Below are positions 11,034 through 22,790 of a DNA stretch of 64,000 bases, piece by piece; position 1 is the first letter of the stretch; each line of letters begins with the position of its first letter. The stretch lies in the NCBI GenBank assembly GCA_047495785.1, contig JBLDXI010000017.1, forward strand, positions 1,984,001 to 2,048,000. Reading direction: 5' to 3'. This DNA is from Lepidodermella squamata. Lineage: Eukaryota > Gastrotricha. Made by a program: the position numbers and the translations under genes. A model generated the notes under the pieces. The model was not told the DNA's origin. It saw only the letters and a program-made list of their open reading frames with translations, and did not search any database.

Positions 11034-12275
11034 ATGAAAGTCGAATCTGTCCAGTTTGAAAAGATTACGTCGATGATCACACCGATAAACGAAACCAGCC
11101 GCGACTTACTAAGCGGCTTACTCCCAAATATGGAAACGAGTTTGACTGAATATCAATACTTGATCCTTATATCAACAGCAACTGCCATGTTATTCGCAGT
11201 TATTTCGAACGTTTTAGTGCTAGGTAGACGCTTTCATTGTGGTACTCGTAAATCGACAACGTCAATGCATTCCAGCATTTCTACCTACATTTCAGTTTTA
11301 TCTCTGAATGATCTGCTCATGGCATTGTTGATTGGACCGCTCCTTATTACTGTCGTCCTATTCGAGGGGAAATGGATTTTCGGCGCTTTAGTCTGCAAGC
11401 TGCGAGAGCCAATTTTGAATGGAGTCGTAGGCTTGTCGTGCTCTTTGATGATGATCATCGCAATAGAACGGCACCAGCTGGTGATTTCGGAGTCGCTCAA
11501 CTTCAGGAGTACTGGCAGCGTAACTTCACAGTCAAGCTTTCTGTCAGGATCCCGTGCTTACGTTAGAATTCTCATCGTCAGCCTGATTCACTGCGCTCTG
11601 AATATCCCTCTACTTTGGACCGCGGAGGAATTAGATGTTATTATGCCGATTCCGGATTTCAGCTATCCCGGCGCTTTTTCGACTATATCGATCGGGAAAT
11701 TCTGCGTGCAGAGCTGGAGCTCTCAAATCACCTTCATCGTTTTCCGATTAGCACACTTCACAGTGTCATTCCTGATTCCACTTATCGTTACTTTTGTCCT
11801 GCATCTCAAAATAATCCATCACCTTCGGTACAGAATGCCGAGCTTTATCCTTATAAATAGATTGGCTCAATTAAGACGGACAAAACGAACTCTGCTAGTC
11901 GTCGTGATTGTCTTCGCACTTTGTTGGCTTCCTCATCAAACGCTGACGTTCATCATCGATATGAACATTTCGGGAGGAATTGATGAAATACCGCTAGCTG
12001 AGAGCTTGCCTTCAATCGTTTGCTGCTTCAAGATCATGACAATTCTTCAAGCTGGCATCAATCCGTTACTCTACAGCTGTAACCTGAGTCAAAGCTGGAC
12101 ATCACGTATCACGCGGAATTCACTGTTCCGTTCAACAGTATTGAGATCAATAGGGTCATCGAGTGATAAGGCCGCAACAAAATTTTTCATGTATAAACTA
12201 CGTGCCGGGAGAAATTACGGATCGGCGCGAGTAACGATTGCTAACACTGACTTTCGTCAAATCTCGAATTTGTGA
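11034..12275 (+). CDS. Class A GPCR, neuropeptide Y/F receptor-like
   Basis: Single-exon gene, 413 aa, with seven hydrophobic segments. Visible family marks: SLNDLL in TM2; Trp and Cys of the first extracellular loop (KWIFGALVCKL); ERHQLV at the end of TM3, the form of the DRY motif used by NPY Y1-type receptors; Cys in extracellular loop 2 (KFCVQSW); CWLPHQ in TM6; and NPLLYS in TM7. The N-terminus carries Asn glycosylation sites and no signal peptide. It probably couples a peptide ligand to G proteins in neurons or endocrine cells. NPY/NPF-like is my best subfamily guess; other RFamide-type receptors are possible. AATAAA at 12295-12300. It sits between two LRR paralogues on the same strand. 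Confidence 0.88.
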   Translation: MKVESVQFEKITSMITPINETSRDLLSGLLPNMETSLTEYQYLILISTATAMLFAVISNVLVLGRRFHCGTRKSTTSMHSSISTYISVLSLNDLLMALLIGPLLITVVLFEGKWIFGALVCKLREPILNGVVGLSCSLMMIIAIERHQLVISESLNFRSTGSVTSQSSFLSGSRAYVRILIVSLIHCALNIPLLWTAEELDVIMPIPDFSYPGAFSTISIGKFCVQSWSSQITFIVFRLAHFTVSFLIPLIVTFVLHLKIIHHLRYRMPSFILINRLAQLRRTKRTLLVVVIVFALCWLPHQTLTFIIDMNISGGIDEIPLAESLPSIVCCFKIMTILQAGINPLLYSCNLSQSWTSRITRNSLFRSTVLRSIGSSSDKAATKFFMYKLRAGRNYGSARVTIANTDFRQISNL

Positions 12276-12585
12276 TTCTTTTTCCGCATCAGTGAATAAA
12301 AATTCATCTGCTGAATATATTGCTGTTTCTAAAGTCGGGCGAGCGAGCTCATGTCCTTTAGCTGCCGAATACATTTAATGAGTGTGGTCAGAGAACGTCT
12401 GTACGTAAACATCCGGTGACCGGAATCGTTTACTTCGACGCCACGGCGCCCGTGTAATCTTACGGAAGAGGTCTCTTGCTTTGTTTTTGAAATTAAAGCT
12501 ATATAATAGTGAGATAAATCAGGGACTGAGTCTTACCCATAGTCCCACTTTGTCCAAGTAGTAAGTAGAATTGGTGTGACGCACG
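12276..12585. other. Intergenic spacer
   Basis: 310-nt spacer with the GPCR poly(A) signal (12295-12300). No other feature seen. Confidence 0.4.
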
Positions 12586-13659
12586 ATGCCTGTTTTAGCG
12601 ATACTTTCGCTGATTTCTGGAGCAATTGTGTCAGCGTCGTTCGCCACGGTCTGCCCTCACAAATGCTCGTGCTCCCTGGTAATCGTATGTTTGAATCGCG
12701 GAACCACATATTGTGGACGTTCTGACTTCTTCTCGAACTCAAATCACGGGACTGCCCACTCTGTGATGAAAAAGGGCATTCACTCGGCGAAGGATCAGTC
12801 CTGCTATCAAAGCATGGTTAACTGCAGTTATACGAGCGTCTCATACCTCGCAGGAAGTACTCCAGATGACTCGATATTGTCCGGGTCCGAGATGATCTCC
12901 TTTTCAAACGTAAAATTCACAAATGACACCATCACGTATTGGGATTTAGCTCTTTTTCGTGATGTCATATATCTGGCGATCGAAAATAGCTCAAGCGTAA
13001 CAGCGATTGGAACGTCAGCTTTCAGCGGACTTTGTGACCTTGGTTACTTGCGGTTGCGCTTCAATGGCATCAAGTACATTTCTAACACTGCATTTGTTGG
13101 TCTGAATCTGCGAATTTTAGATCTCACCGGCAATCCTCTGATTACAGTCGCAGGTAACGCATTCCTATGTGCGACTATGGATCTCTTGCTGCTTTCTCAG
13201 GATCATGCAAAGCTCTTTTATCTCTGCACAATACTATCATCAGTTAAAACAGTTGGTTTCCTCGAGTCGAACGCCTCGTCATCATGTCCAGAAAGGTTCT
13301 ATGAGATGGAGGATTTGCTGTCCGCGGACCATCAGCATCCAACCATAGTTATGCCGTCTTCAAGTCAGCGAGAAGAAGGGCAAAATGACTCGCTGAAAAT
13401 TCTATTCAATACCAGTGGCTATTTCATGACAAAACCTGCAGATAAATTTGGCTTCACAAATTCGAAATCTAACGGACAAGATTTGCGCCATATATGTGGC
13501 TTACATAACGTGTCTAATCACGGCAGCTCTTGCCAGCAGTGTGACAGTGCTGAGGAAAGGATGAGTGATTTAGCTGGGATTACTTTCTTTGCTTACGCTG
13601 TGGTAACGCTCGTGATTTTGGGCATTCTTTACAATTGTTCGTCAAAAGTCTACGAGTAA
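12586..13659 (+). CDS. LRR type I membrane protein (paralogue 2)
   Basis: Single-exon gene, 357 aa, with a signal peptide, Cys-rich N-cap (VCPHKCSCSLVIVCLN), leucine-rich repeats (GYLRLRFNGIKYI and LRILDLTGNPLITV regions), a Cys cluster (SSCQQCDSAEER), one C-terminal transmembrane helix and a tail of about 8 residues. It aligns along its whole length with the gene at 8446-9543. The mid-region is shared most clearly (FSGLC, TAFVG, LDL-GNP, DLLLL); the membrane-proximal part is shared least. The AATAAA (13658-13663) overlaps the stop codon. With almost no cytoplasmic domain, it is more likely an adhesion or co-receptor protein than an autonomous signalling receptor. The ligand is unknown. Confidence 0.8.
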   Translation: MPVLAILSLISGAIVSASFATVCPHKCSCSLVIVCLNRGTTYCGRSDFFSNSNHGTAHSVMKKGIHSAKDQSCYQSMVNCSYTSVSYLAGSTPDDSILSGSEMISFSNVKFTNDTITYWDLALFRDVIYLAIENSSSVTAIGTSAFSGLCDLGYLRLRFNGIKYISNTAFVGLNLRILDLTGNPLITVAGNAFLCATMDLLLLSQDHAKLFYLCTILSSVKTVGFLESNASSSCPERFYEMEDLLSADHQHPTIVMPSSSQREEGQNDSLKILFNTSGYFMTKPADKFGFTNSKSNGQDLRHICGLHNVSNHGSSCQQCDSAEERMSDLAGITFFAYAVVTLVILGILYNCSSKVYE

Positions 13660-13903
13660 TAAATGGTTTGAAAAGGGATACTTGTGTTTCAACCGCTAAC
13701 CCGTAGGCTAAGTCGTGAGCTGATTGCTGATTGGTCGCACCAAGAATTGAGTGAAATAGTTTTCATCGAGCTTCATCTTCCATCTTAACAGCTTTCGGAA
13801 CCCCCTCGGCTTTATTCGCTTTTTAGCTAGTTACCCTGCCAATTTTCAACTAGGAAAAATTTATTTTTGAACTTCAGTAATGGCTATGAATTGAGGAAAG
13901 GCA

Positions 13904-16485
13904 CTATGAAGAGTTGCTAGCTGAGGCCAACGGATGTGGTGAAAAAGCAGGAATTATTGCAAACAGGACTATCGGCACCGTAATGTTCCATACGAGATTC
14001 GCATACTGCAAAATGAAAACTACAGTGGGATGTTAGCTTAGAACTTTCAACACGTACCATTATAGTTTTGTCCAAAGCAACGCAGTAAAGAAGCCATTTT
14101 CGCCTGAGTTCTCTTGTTTCCTCTGATGCCGAAGCTTCACCTCGATTGCGGCGAATTTTTTGTTTCGATTTCTTATCCCCTTCATTACCCTGCGATTGTG
14201 TATCAGTTGCTGGCTCGCTTTCCACGTTTGGATTTATCGACACGAAACCATTTGCCATATCACTTGCAGAGCTGTAAATTGTGTTTTGCCGCGTGAGGGC
14301 GGGGGCTGCAAGTCGACTTCCTGGCTTTTTGGGGCTCAGGAGAAGGTCATTCTCGCTTTCATCACAGCGCGACAGTTTTGGCCTCATATAACTGGGCACC
14401 CTTCGTCGCTGATAGCCATCCTGATCTTCGCAGCTTACAAGTAGCTGCGGAATGTTCCACGGTGTCTCTGAGGGGCTGTTGGTGGATGGCGACAATGGGT
14501 AATTCGAATCATGATCCGCAGGAAAAGAAGAATGATTCTGGGATCGGAAACTCGCCCTCGAATATGCGACTTCACTCTGCGTGACGCCTTTGGAAGCAAA
14601 AATTTGCCGTCTCGTGGTGGCTGACCCGAAATTCGATTCAGATGATTGCTGGTTGCTAAGTTGAGACCTTTTCTGCTGCTGATCAGTAGGGCTATCGACT
14701 ACTACATCATTTGCCTGATTTTTGTTGTCCAGAGACATTCGCCGACTCGAAACCTCGCTGCCAACTAGAGGTGGCGAGATAATCTGCGCTGCGTCTATCA
14801 GTTTTGAAGTCATGTTGTAGAGCCCGTTAGTGGAGTGCTTTGGCCAAGCGATACTGAAGAACGCTATGAAGATCGCCGCGATTGAAGGCTCCTCGTTAGG
14901 GTAACGCAGCACTGAGTACATCATTAGGCAGGTTACTATTAAGGATAACACGATGTTGCAGGACATAATCGACATGTAGATCTGAAGGAGCGACATTGAA
15001 TCAGATGATTTCGGGATAATGTCTGATACGCCAGCTTGTGTGACCGAGGTTCCTATGAAAAGACTGGTTAACATTGCCATACGACCTGGATGTTCGACTG
15101 GCAAGGTGCCGGAGAGAGTTTGCAAAAGTGCCAGAAGAATCTAAAAAGCTTCTAAATCAATTTCAACATACATTAAAGCCTCTTTATACCTGAGGGAATA
15201 GGAAGTAGGTCATGTAATATCTGGAAAACCATGAATATTAGAAACCAGAGCAACCCAGATAACTTCAAGCAAACCCTGGTTTCCTCTTCAATATGTAAAC
15301 GAAGGTTATTGATGAAAAATTCCGGTTTTCATAGCCAGCAACTTCAGGAAGGACATCGAAACCTGTGATGGTCCATTCGTGGTTCGTGTAGTACTCTTTG
15401 ATGTCCACGGGCTCTTCGGGGTAAATGTCGATTATGAGGTGGTCCGTAGAGTAAATCCATGATTCCAAACGAATCTAATGCGAATACGCTGGACATCGAG
15501 TATTCTATCAATACTATTCAACTTACTTCGCAACGCTGCCAATCCAGCGGAAAATACCTGAAATCTCAACGATATTGTTCCAGGAAACCTTTAAGTAAAC
15601 AATGCTTTACTTTATTTGAAGGTTGCAGCGAGTTGTCAGTTTTCCACTTGGGTAGAAGCCAACTTCACCGTAATAGGTCAGCTCGACATTGGTTTCCTTT
15701 CGGGTTAATAAATAAGGCTCTGGAGAATTGATAATCGCAATATCCGGGAGCCAGATATCTTTGGAAGACACTGATATCCAAGAGAGGTTTTGATATTTTG
15801 AAGGTTTCCATTTAAGGTAGTGATCTATGGCATGGAAGTTTACCTTCTTGTGTAACGCAAAATAAATGACCATGACTCACCAACCCATCGCTAATAAAAA
15901 AAAGTTATTTAGACGATCTACATACTGCTTTCGATCTTACCATTTTGAGGCAGGCTGCCATAGTCATCATTTGATCTCTTTCAACCTATTGCAAGAATAA
16001 TTTTCAACAATATGGCGCATTTAGGGAGCGAATAGCGTTACGAGCTCCTCGATCATCATGACGCACATGCCGCATGCTACTCGAACGGGAGTGTTGTGGT
16101 GACTAACCGGGCGCACATTCTTCTTGTAGCGGCTGGACTGGCCTAACAGTTTTTCGTACAGAGTGTGCTCCGCCGAAAACTGCATGTCGTCATCATCATC
16201 CGCCGGATTACTCAAAGGAACAACTGCGGAATGAACCTTGGGTTTCCGCGTTGTCTTTTTAAGCTGGGTTGCCGATGATACTTTGTTGACAGGAAGACTA
16301 TCGTCAGGAAATCGCACATCCAAAGCAGAACCTTGTTTTGCGTTCTGGTTTTTTGTCACTAGCGCATCGGCTGGCGTAACGGCCGAGCTAAGTTGGTACA
16401 TGTTGACGACGAATACTACAACCGCATAGAAATAAGAGCTTGGGATCATTATAGATGTGTTCCCTTGTTTGTGAATATCAAACAT
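13904..16485 (-). CDS. nAChR-like Cys-loop ligand-gated channel subunit A
   Basis: Nine exons, complement(join(13904..14005,14058..15140,15190..15220,15275..15474,15527..15557,15611..15824,15881..15890,15941..15985,16042..16485)); 719 aa, every junction in frame. Extracellular part: signal peptide, EHTLYEKLL start, IWLPD (loop A), Cys-loop C-x13-C with FPLDW, and ESWIY (loop B Trp). There is no vicinal CysCys in loop C, so it is a non-alpha-type subunit. TM1-TM3 follow, then a long cytoplasmic loop with Ser-rich and basic stretches, then TM4 in the last exon (YANLVWNITVPIVLF). TM2 starts PGRM, not GEK, and has Asp at position 20'. One exon is only 10 nt (15881-15890). It is a tandem paralogue of the next gene, same strand. 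The start could instead be the internal Met just before the hydrophobic segment. Confidence 0.9.
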
Positions 16486-16934
16486 GGAAGCATTCGCATC
16501 GATGGTCCGAGGTCATAAAATTTAACAGCAAGAAGATATACTCATGACCTTCAGGTTTCGAATAGGAGGACGCGCATATAGTCTCAACTTGATCTACTCT
16601 TTAGAAAAATTGATCAAAGACATCGCTATGGCCAACATTGCAGCTGGATTAATGATTTTAATAAAACGATCAGCCATATTGATCTCGTTTAGAAATCTGT
16701 TCAGAGGCACCCAATTACTCATTACTCACCGAAGCAGTTTTAGAACGGCCTTTCTCATTCCATCGTAGGAAAAGTTTTTATTCTTGCATGACTGCTTTCT
16801 TCGGAAAATAAATGACGAGATGGCTGAGATCTGATTGCTGCTTTATCTTTTTGCACAAAACATCTCTGATTGATTAGAGCTGAATTTTTTGTTCTACAGC
16901 ACTATAATCCGTCGAATGGCGACAAGACATCGCT

Positions 16935-19777
16935 TCATGGGTCGTTGGTCACATGTAGGAAGGGGTGAGGCGACAGAACTGGCACGATTGCAAATAAGAG
17001 AAGTGGGACAATTATGTTCCATACCATGTTGGCATACTGCAAATGAAATAATAGCTATTAATTAAAAATATTAAGCTGGGCGTAATTACCATAATCGTTT
17101 TATCAAGCGCTACACAGTATAGCAGCCATCTCCGCTTCAATTCTCGAGTATCATCGGCCGAGGCTGCCTCGCCCCGCGCGGACTTTGTTCGTTGCAAGCC
17201 TCTTCTAGGGATCAACGGGTTATCAGTTTTCACAGCGGACTTGGTGGCGCGCATGGCCGAACCTCGAAGGGTTCCATTCTCAACCATGGAAGGAGTATTC
17301 ATTGGCGAAAGAACGTTAGGATTCATGGGTGAGAAGTCGCAACCCATGCCAGTGATGTCTGGTGAAGAGTCTGCCGTATTGGGAGCAGTTCGTCTATTCG
17401 TAAAGGGTGATCTCAAGCTCAGGGTCATTTCTCCTCGATGACCAGGAATAGTTCCGTTAGAGTAAGGATGATGCTTTGATCGGTTCGAATTCGGAAGGGT
17501 CGCGGTAGCGTAGTCCTCTTCATCACTGTCATCCCCTGCGAACGTAAGCCGTTTTATCGAGTCGCCCCTTCTATTTCCTTGAGGGGTTGTAACATGGTTC
17601 GGGCGCTGCTGTCCTCTTTTCAAACTCATCATGTCACGTTCGCTCATTTGAACAGGTCGATCAGCGTTTCCTTTCTGGGCGCCTCTTTGCCGATTCCGAC
17701 GTTGCCTATCATCGTTTTGAGAAGCATCGCGGCTGGCTGACGTAAATCTTGAGCTATCTACATCGCGCTCTCTGCCTGGTGATTTTGAACCCTTTTTCCA
17801 GGCCGAGCCTTGTACATCGTCGACCACAACGTAGGGAGAGGACCCACGTCTAGCCGCCATGCTCTGACGCCTGTGAAAAACCGGCACCACTGGGAGGCCA
17901 CGCTGCTTTTCGTTTTCATTTGGCCAGACTATACTGAAGAAAGCTACCATCATGGCTATGAAAGAAGGCTCCTCATTCGGGTATCTGAGGACGGCATACA
18001 TCATCACAAAAGTGACAATGAGAGCGAGCACCAGGTTGATACTCATTATTGTCATGTATATTTGCAACAGTGACATCGAATCAGATGACTAAAATAAAGA
18101 CAAAGTAGAGGAATCTTTACGATGCGACAAGCGAGTATACCTTAGGAATATGTACAGCGACACCGGCTTGTGTCACAGATGTGCCGATGAAAAGACTAGT
18201 CAGCATAGCCATTCGACCCGGGTGTTCGACTGGTAGCGTATGGGAAAGAGTTTGCAGCAGCGCTAATAGGAGTTGAGGGAAGATGAAGTACATGAAGTAA
18301 TACCTGGATGAAAATTTGGTAACATATGGAGAGCCTTTTACAGAATCTTTCTTACTCAGATTTTCTTCGAAGTATGAATGTGAAAGTTATTGAAGAGAAA
18401 TTTTTGCCGTCGTAGTCGGCAACTTCCGGCAGAACACGATACCCCGCGACTGCCCACTGATGATTCGTGTAGTACTCCTTAAGGTCCACAGTATCATCAG
18501 GGTACATTTCGATCTCAAGGTATTGGGTAGGGTATATCCATGACTCAAGTCTGACTTCGCAATGTTGCCAATCGAATGGGAAGTAAGTAATTTGAAGGTT
18601 GCATCGGGTGGCAAGGCGTCCTGACGGGAAGAATCCAACCTCGCCGTGATAGTCGACATCGACATTTGTGGATTTTCTCGTTAGCTCGTACGGCTCTGGT
18701 GAGTTTATGATAGCTATATCAGGTAGCCAAATGTTGGCGGATGATATTGCTAGCCATGTTAGATTGTCGTAGCTCTGGAAAATAGGAATAAATGACCTAG
18801 ATTTCAACCCGACATCAAGACATACCTCTGGTTTCCATACTAAAAAGTCGTCTAAAAGTTGGCGTGGTTAGTCGGCTTATTAAATTGAGTTTTCAATCAT
18901 ACCTGTCCATTTCTATCAGAAGAAAAGAAATAATGAAATTCAATTGTTAAGTTAATCCTATTCAACTTACCATTTTGATGCATGCTGCCATTGTCATGAT
19001 TTGATCTCGCTCAATCTTGGAAATTCATTGATAAGACATACGGCAATATAAACGCTGGCAACTTACAATTTCTTCGATCATCATAACGCACATACCCACC
19101 TGAGAAATTATGGAATAATTGGCATAAAGGAGTATACGTTAAGTTACTTGCCTTGACTTTGATCGGCTGGTGGTGATCACGAACCGGCCGAACGTGCTTT
19201 TGGTAACGGCTCGACCCCAGCAATCGTTGGTAGAGGGAGTATTCAGCTGAATATTGCCCCGCGAACTCCCCATTGTCTACAAATAGTTGGTTAATATTAA
19301 AATTAAACAAATAGGGTGAAGTTAAAAGTTAACATTAAAGCATCCCCGAATCACGAAATAAAGGTAAATAAAGAGGTCATGGTGCCATAGGAATGCTTCA
19401 AAGTGGCAGAAGGGATGGTTGTAATACCTTCTACAGCTGGTTGTAGGCTGAGTGCTTTTAGGATCACGGTAGGCTTTTCTCCAACTGATTTAGCGATTAA
19501 TAGTTTTTCTTAGCAAAACTTCACACTTGCCGCAGAAAATATTAAAATTATACTTACCAGCCCCTTTGCTTCGCTTTGTCGGCTGAGCTTGATTATTGAC
19601 GCCGGAAAATAAGGGTGGCGCAGAAGCAACAGATTTGCCGCCGTGGTTGCTGCCTGATCTTACCGACTCGGTGATACAAATTAATAGAAGTAATCGCAAG
19701 AATTGCTTGCAGAAATGACCCGTTGAACAATTAGCTATGAACCATGCGTTACCTCGAGACATGTTCGACGAACGCAT
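16935..19777 (-). CDS. nAChR-like Cys-loop ligand-gated channel subunit B
   Basis: Ten exons, complement(join(16935..17036,17090..18088,18141..18303,18356..18774,18826..18851,18903..18912,18971..19015,19067..19099,19152..19276,19558..19777)); 713 aa, in frame throughout. It has a signal-anchor-like N-terminus, EYSLYQRLL, GMCVMMIEEI, KWTDDFLVWKP, IWLPD, Cys-loop C-x13-C with FPFDW, and ESWIY. TM2 begins PGRM and keeps the nAChR-type IPKSSDS end. A long cytoplasmic loop precedes TM4 (YANMVWNIIVPLLLF). No CysCys in loop C. The 10-nt exon (18903-18912) matches the one in subunit A. The intron at 19100-19151 uses a GC donor (AAG|GCAAGT). Both genes end in an exon of exactly 102 nt. Likely co-assembling subunits; the ligand is not predictable. 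Confidence 0.9.
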
Positions 19778-22700
19778 CCAGCTCAATTATTCCGGTTCCA
19801 TGAGCAAAACATCCATCTTTTTAGCCATTCAAACGTAAATATTTCTATAAATAGGAAAGAAAGTCGGCGAAAATTGTTTAGTATATAGCCGTAACTGTCC
19901 TATTGAAAGATAACAACTCGTTCAAAATTGGCTTTCGCTTTTGACAATTAAATAAGCATTGATCAATCGTGCCCATAGGGCTACCCGATAAGCGCAAATA
20001 TTTTGAAGCAAGGCGTGAAGTGCGTGACTTTATTCGCTGGTACTACAACCAAAGTGTCAGAATAACTAAACAATTTAGTATCGGCTTTTATCTCGGGGTG
20101 CTGAAAATAAGCGGAGGTTGTAAGAAATTCATGAGTATGCAAATAACATATGTCAGGTGAGAAATAATATTTAAACACCCCGAATTATTTCATAGAGGTG
20201 CTATAAGGCCGAATTGAGTGCTACCAAGCCATCTGAATACTGCACGTCCAGCTCTCGGAAGCAACGATAAGCTTGAGTGCCCACGAAACTAGCCAAGTTT
20301 TTTTATACAATGAAGTGCAGAGCAACGCATTCCAAACATGTTCTACGCGCATGATACGAATACGAGAGATCGCTATGCAATATTCAGGTCATGCGATTTG
20401 TTGAAATCGCATGAAATCACATACGCGCATTTCAGGACTGTGTCGCGCGCATTAGAGGGCGGCCACTCTCCGCTAAAAGTGCTCTGCTGCTCTTTTTACG
20501 CATGGCCAATGGTTGTAAAACATTAATCAGAGGCACAAGTTAATAATACATAGTATATGGCAGAATGCAAGTCTGAAATCGAAAATCACACGTGCGTGTC
20601 AAATATAAACAAATACAAACATAACGGTGTTTTCGTAATCGACTTGGCTGGGTCGCGATTTGCGACGATGCTAAAAATGTAATATTGACCCACTGCAAAC
20701 ACTCACTGCCTCGCTGCCTTGAATCTTTACACGGATTCCATCTTAATTAGGCCAAAAAATTTAACTTAATGTTTGACTAAGGACTAAGGAGAACTCAGCA
20801 AATTATTGCAGAAAAGAAAAAAAGAAGTAAAAAATCCTAAGTTAGATAAAGATTCGGTTAAATCATCCCTGGTGAAAATTTCGATTACAAAAAACGCAAA
20901 ATTAAGTTATTTAAGGAGATTTTCGGGTTCTCGGATTAGCGCATAATAGAGCACTTTTTGAGACCCCCATTTACGGCTTATCTGAGTTTTTGCTTGAATA
21001 CGTCCGTGTACAGAATGCAAAGTGCGTAACTTTACAATGTGATAGCTATAATATGACATTTTTCATGTATTTTTTGTCAAATATCGAACCGTGTAGGTAC
21101 TACACGGCCGGTGGCCGCACCGGCAGACACTCAGGCCTAGTGGGCAGCTACGGGCCCTCGAAGTGCCATCAAGTGCAGAACCCAGCCTAAAAGTCGTTTG
21201 AGCAATTTTAGGAAAAAGCATATCGGAAAAAATCAAAAACTGGCCGAAACTAAAATACGTGTCCCAGTCTAACAGCCAAACCAGTTATAGCTTGGGCAAA
21301 CTACGTCAAAATGTGTTGTAATGGCTGAAGGCTGACTTTCGCGATGTCATAAAAAAAAGCAAATCAATCGGCTAGCGGACGCCCCTGATTTGTTTAGGCT
21401 ACCATTCCCGCCGCCTGCGCATTACAAATTTACAGCCTCCAAGCATACTAGAACGCGGCGCGTTTCAATAGTCGTCGACACGGCCCGCGCGTCCGCCGCT
21501 GCGATCTCAAGTTCGATGCGTGATCGGACATCGCGACATATAGCCAATCTCGACCAGTTAAACGCAGAATAGCCGCCATGTTTTAGTAAGATTTAAATTT
21601 TGCTTTAATGGAGTAATATTTAAACCGACCAAGTACTGAACGACCATGTGGTTATATGGGGAGTACACGGCCCGATGTCTTCTAGTTTCTCGTTCATCCC
21701 ATTATTCAATTTGCCTCTCCGGAGATTGTTTCTCGATCTTTGTCTCGTTGCGCATTAATCGCGCATGAGCGACGTTTACTTAAAAAAAAATAAGTCGCCC
21801 TGCGCAAAAAATTTCGTCGATCGCGGCGCAGTATAGAATGATGATCTGATAAATAGGCCGTGCGGTTCGGTTTAACGTAATTCAGATAATTGTAAAAGTT
21901 GCGCTCTTTTTCGAGTCGAAGACGACGGTTTATTTTCGCAATTCACGGGCCTCATACCAATAATAGTCACCAAAGCGCCCCCGTGTCTTGCGTCACGAGT
22001 TCATAGCCGCGTCCGCCAAAAAACACACGCACTAGTAATTGTATCCAATGAAACGAAATTAAATTGAAATATATTGTGATAAACAGTGTGCTCGGTGCTA
22101 ATAGCCAATGATGTCCGGGGAATCATGTCCCTTAGGGTCAATATCTCAAGCTGAACGTTGAAACCCTGGGAGATGATTATTGCGCGGAATATAGTATTTT
22201 CATACTAAGGCTATAAGGTAAGAGCTATTAGGTAAAATTATCAATTTTCACGGTTTGTAATAATTAAGTAATTAAGATTTGTACTGGAAAAAATTACCGC
22301 ACGATATATCAATAATTATGACCTCGCGCGTCTCTAGAGAATAAGGTCTTTCAGAAACGCCGGTATATATATGTACTACTAGACGGTGTCCTCACTGCAT
22401 TCGGGTCATAAGTACTTGTAAGAGATATAATTGAGACGTCAGTTTTTTGCATCCATGTAAAACATACATGTCGCAAATTCAAATTAAAGTGCTGGACAAA
22501 AAAGCTTTCAATGCAATAAAGAAAAATCTAATTACATGAGCGATGGCACAAGTGAATAGTAGCACGCATTGGTTCTTGGGCCGATAGGCGAGGAGGAGTA
22601 GTTGAGAAATAGTTAAATAATATAATCAAAAACCCACTTCACTTTATCTCATTGCGCGCTCAGTGCGGACGACCGTGTTATTTCCAAAGCAATATATGCC

Positions 22701-22790
22701 TATGTACCTGATCTGAAGAAAGGTTCTTATTTTTTTTACATTCGCACCAGCCTATAAGGAACGATATTGCAGCCTAATAAACACCTGAAA
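19778..22790. other. Divergent intergenic region, no gene seen
   Basis: About 3 kb between the divergently transcribed channel gene B and the triple-astacin gene. It holds only short open frames without conserved motifs, and presumably both promoters. A pyrimidine tract and TTGCAG lie about 20 nt before the 22791 ATG and could be a splice acceptor. Confidence 0.4.
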
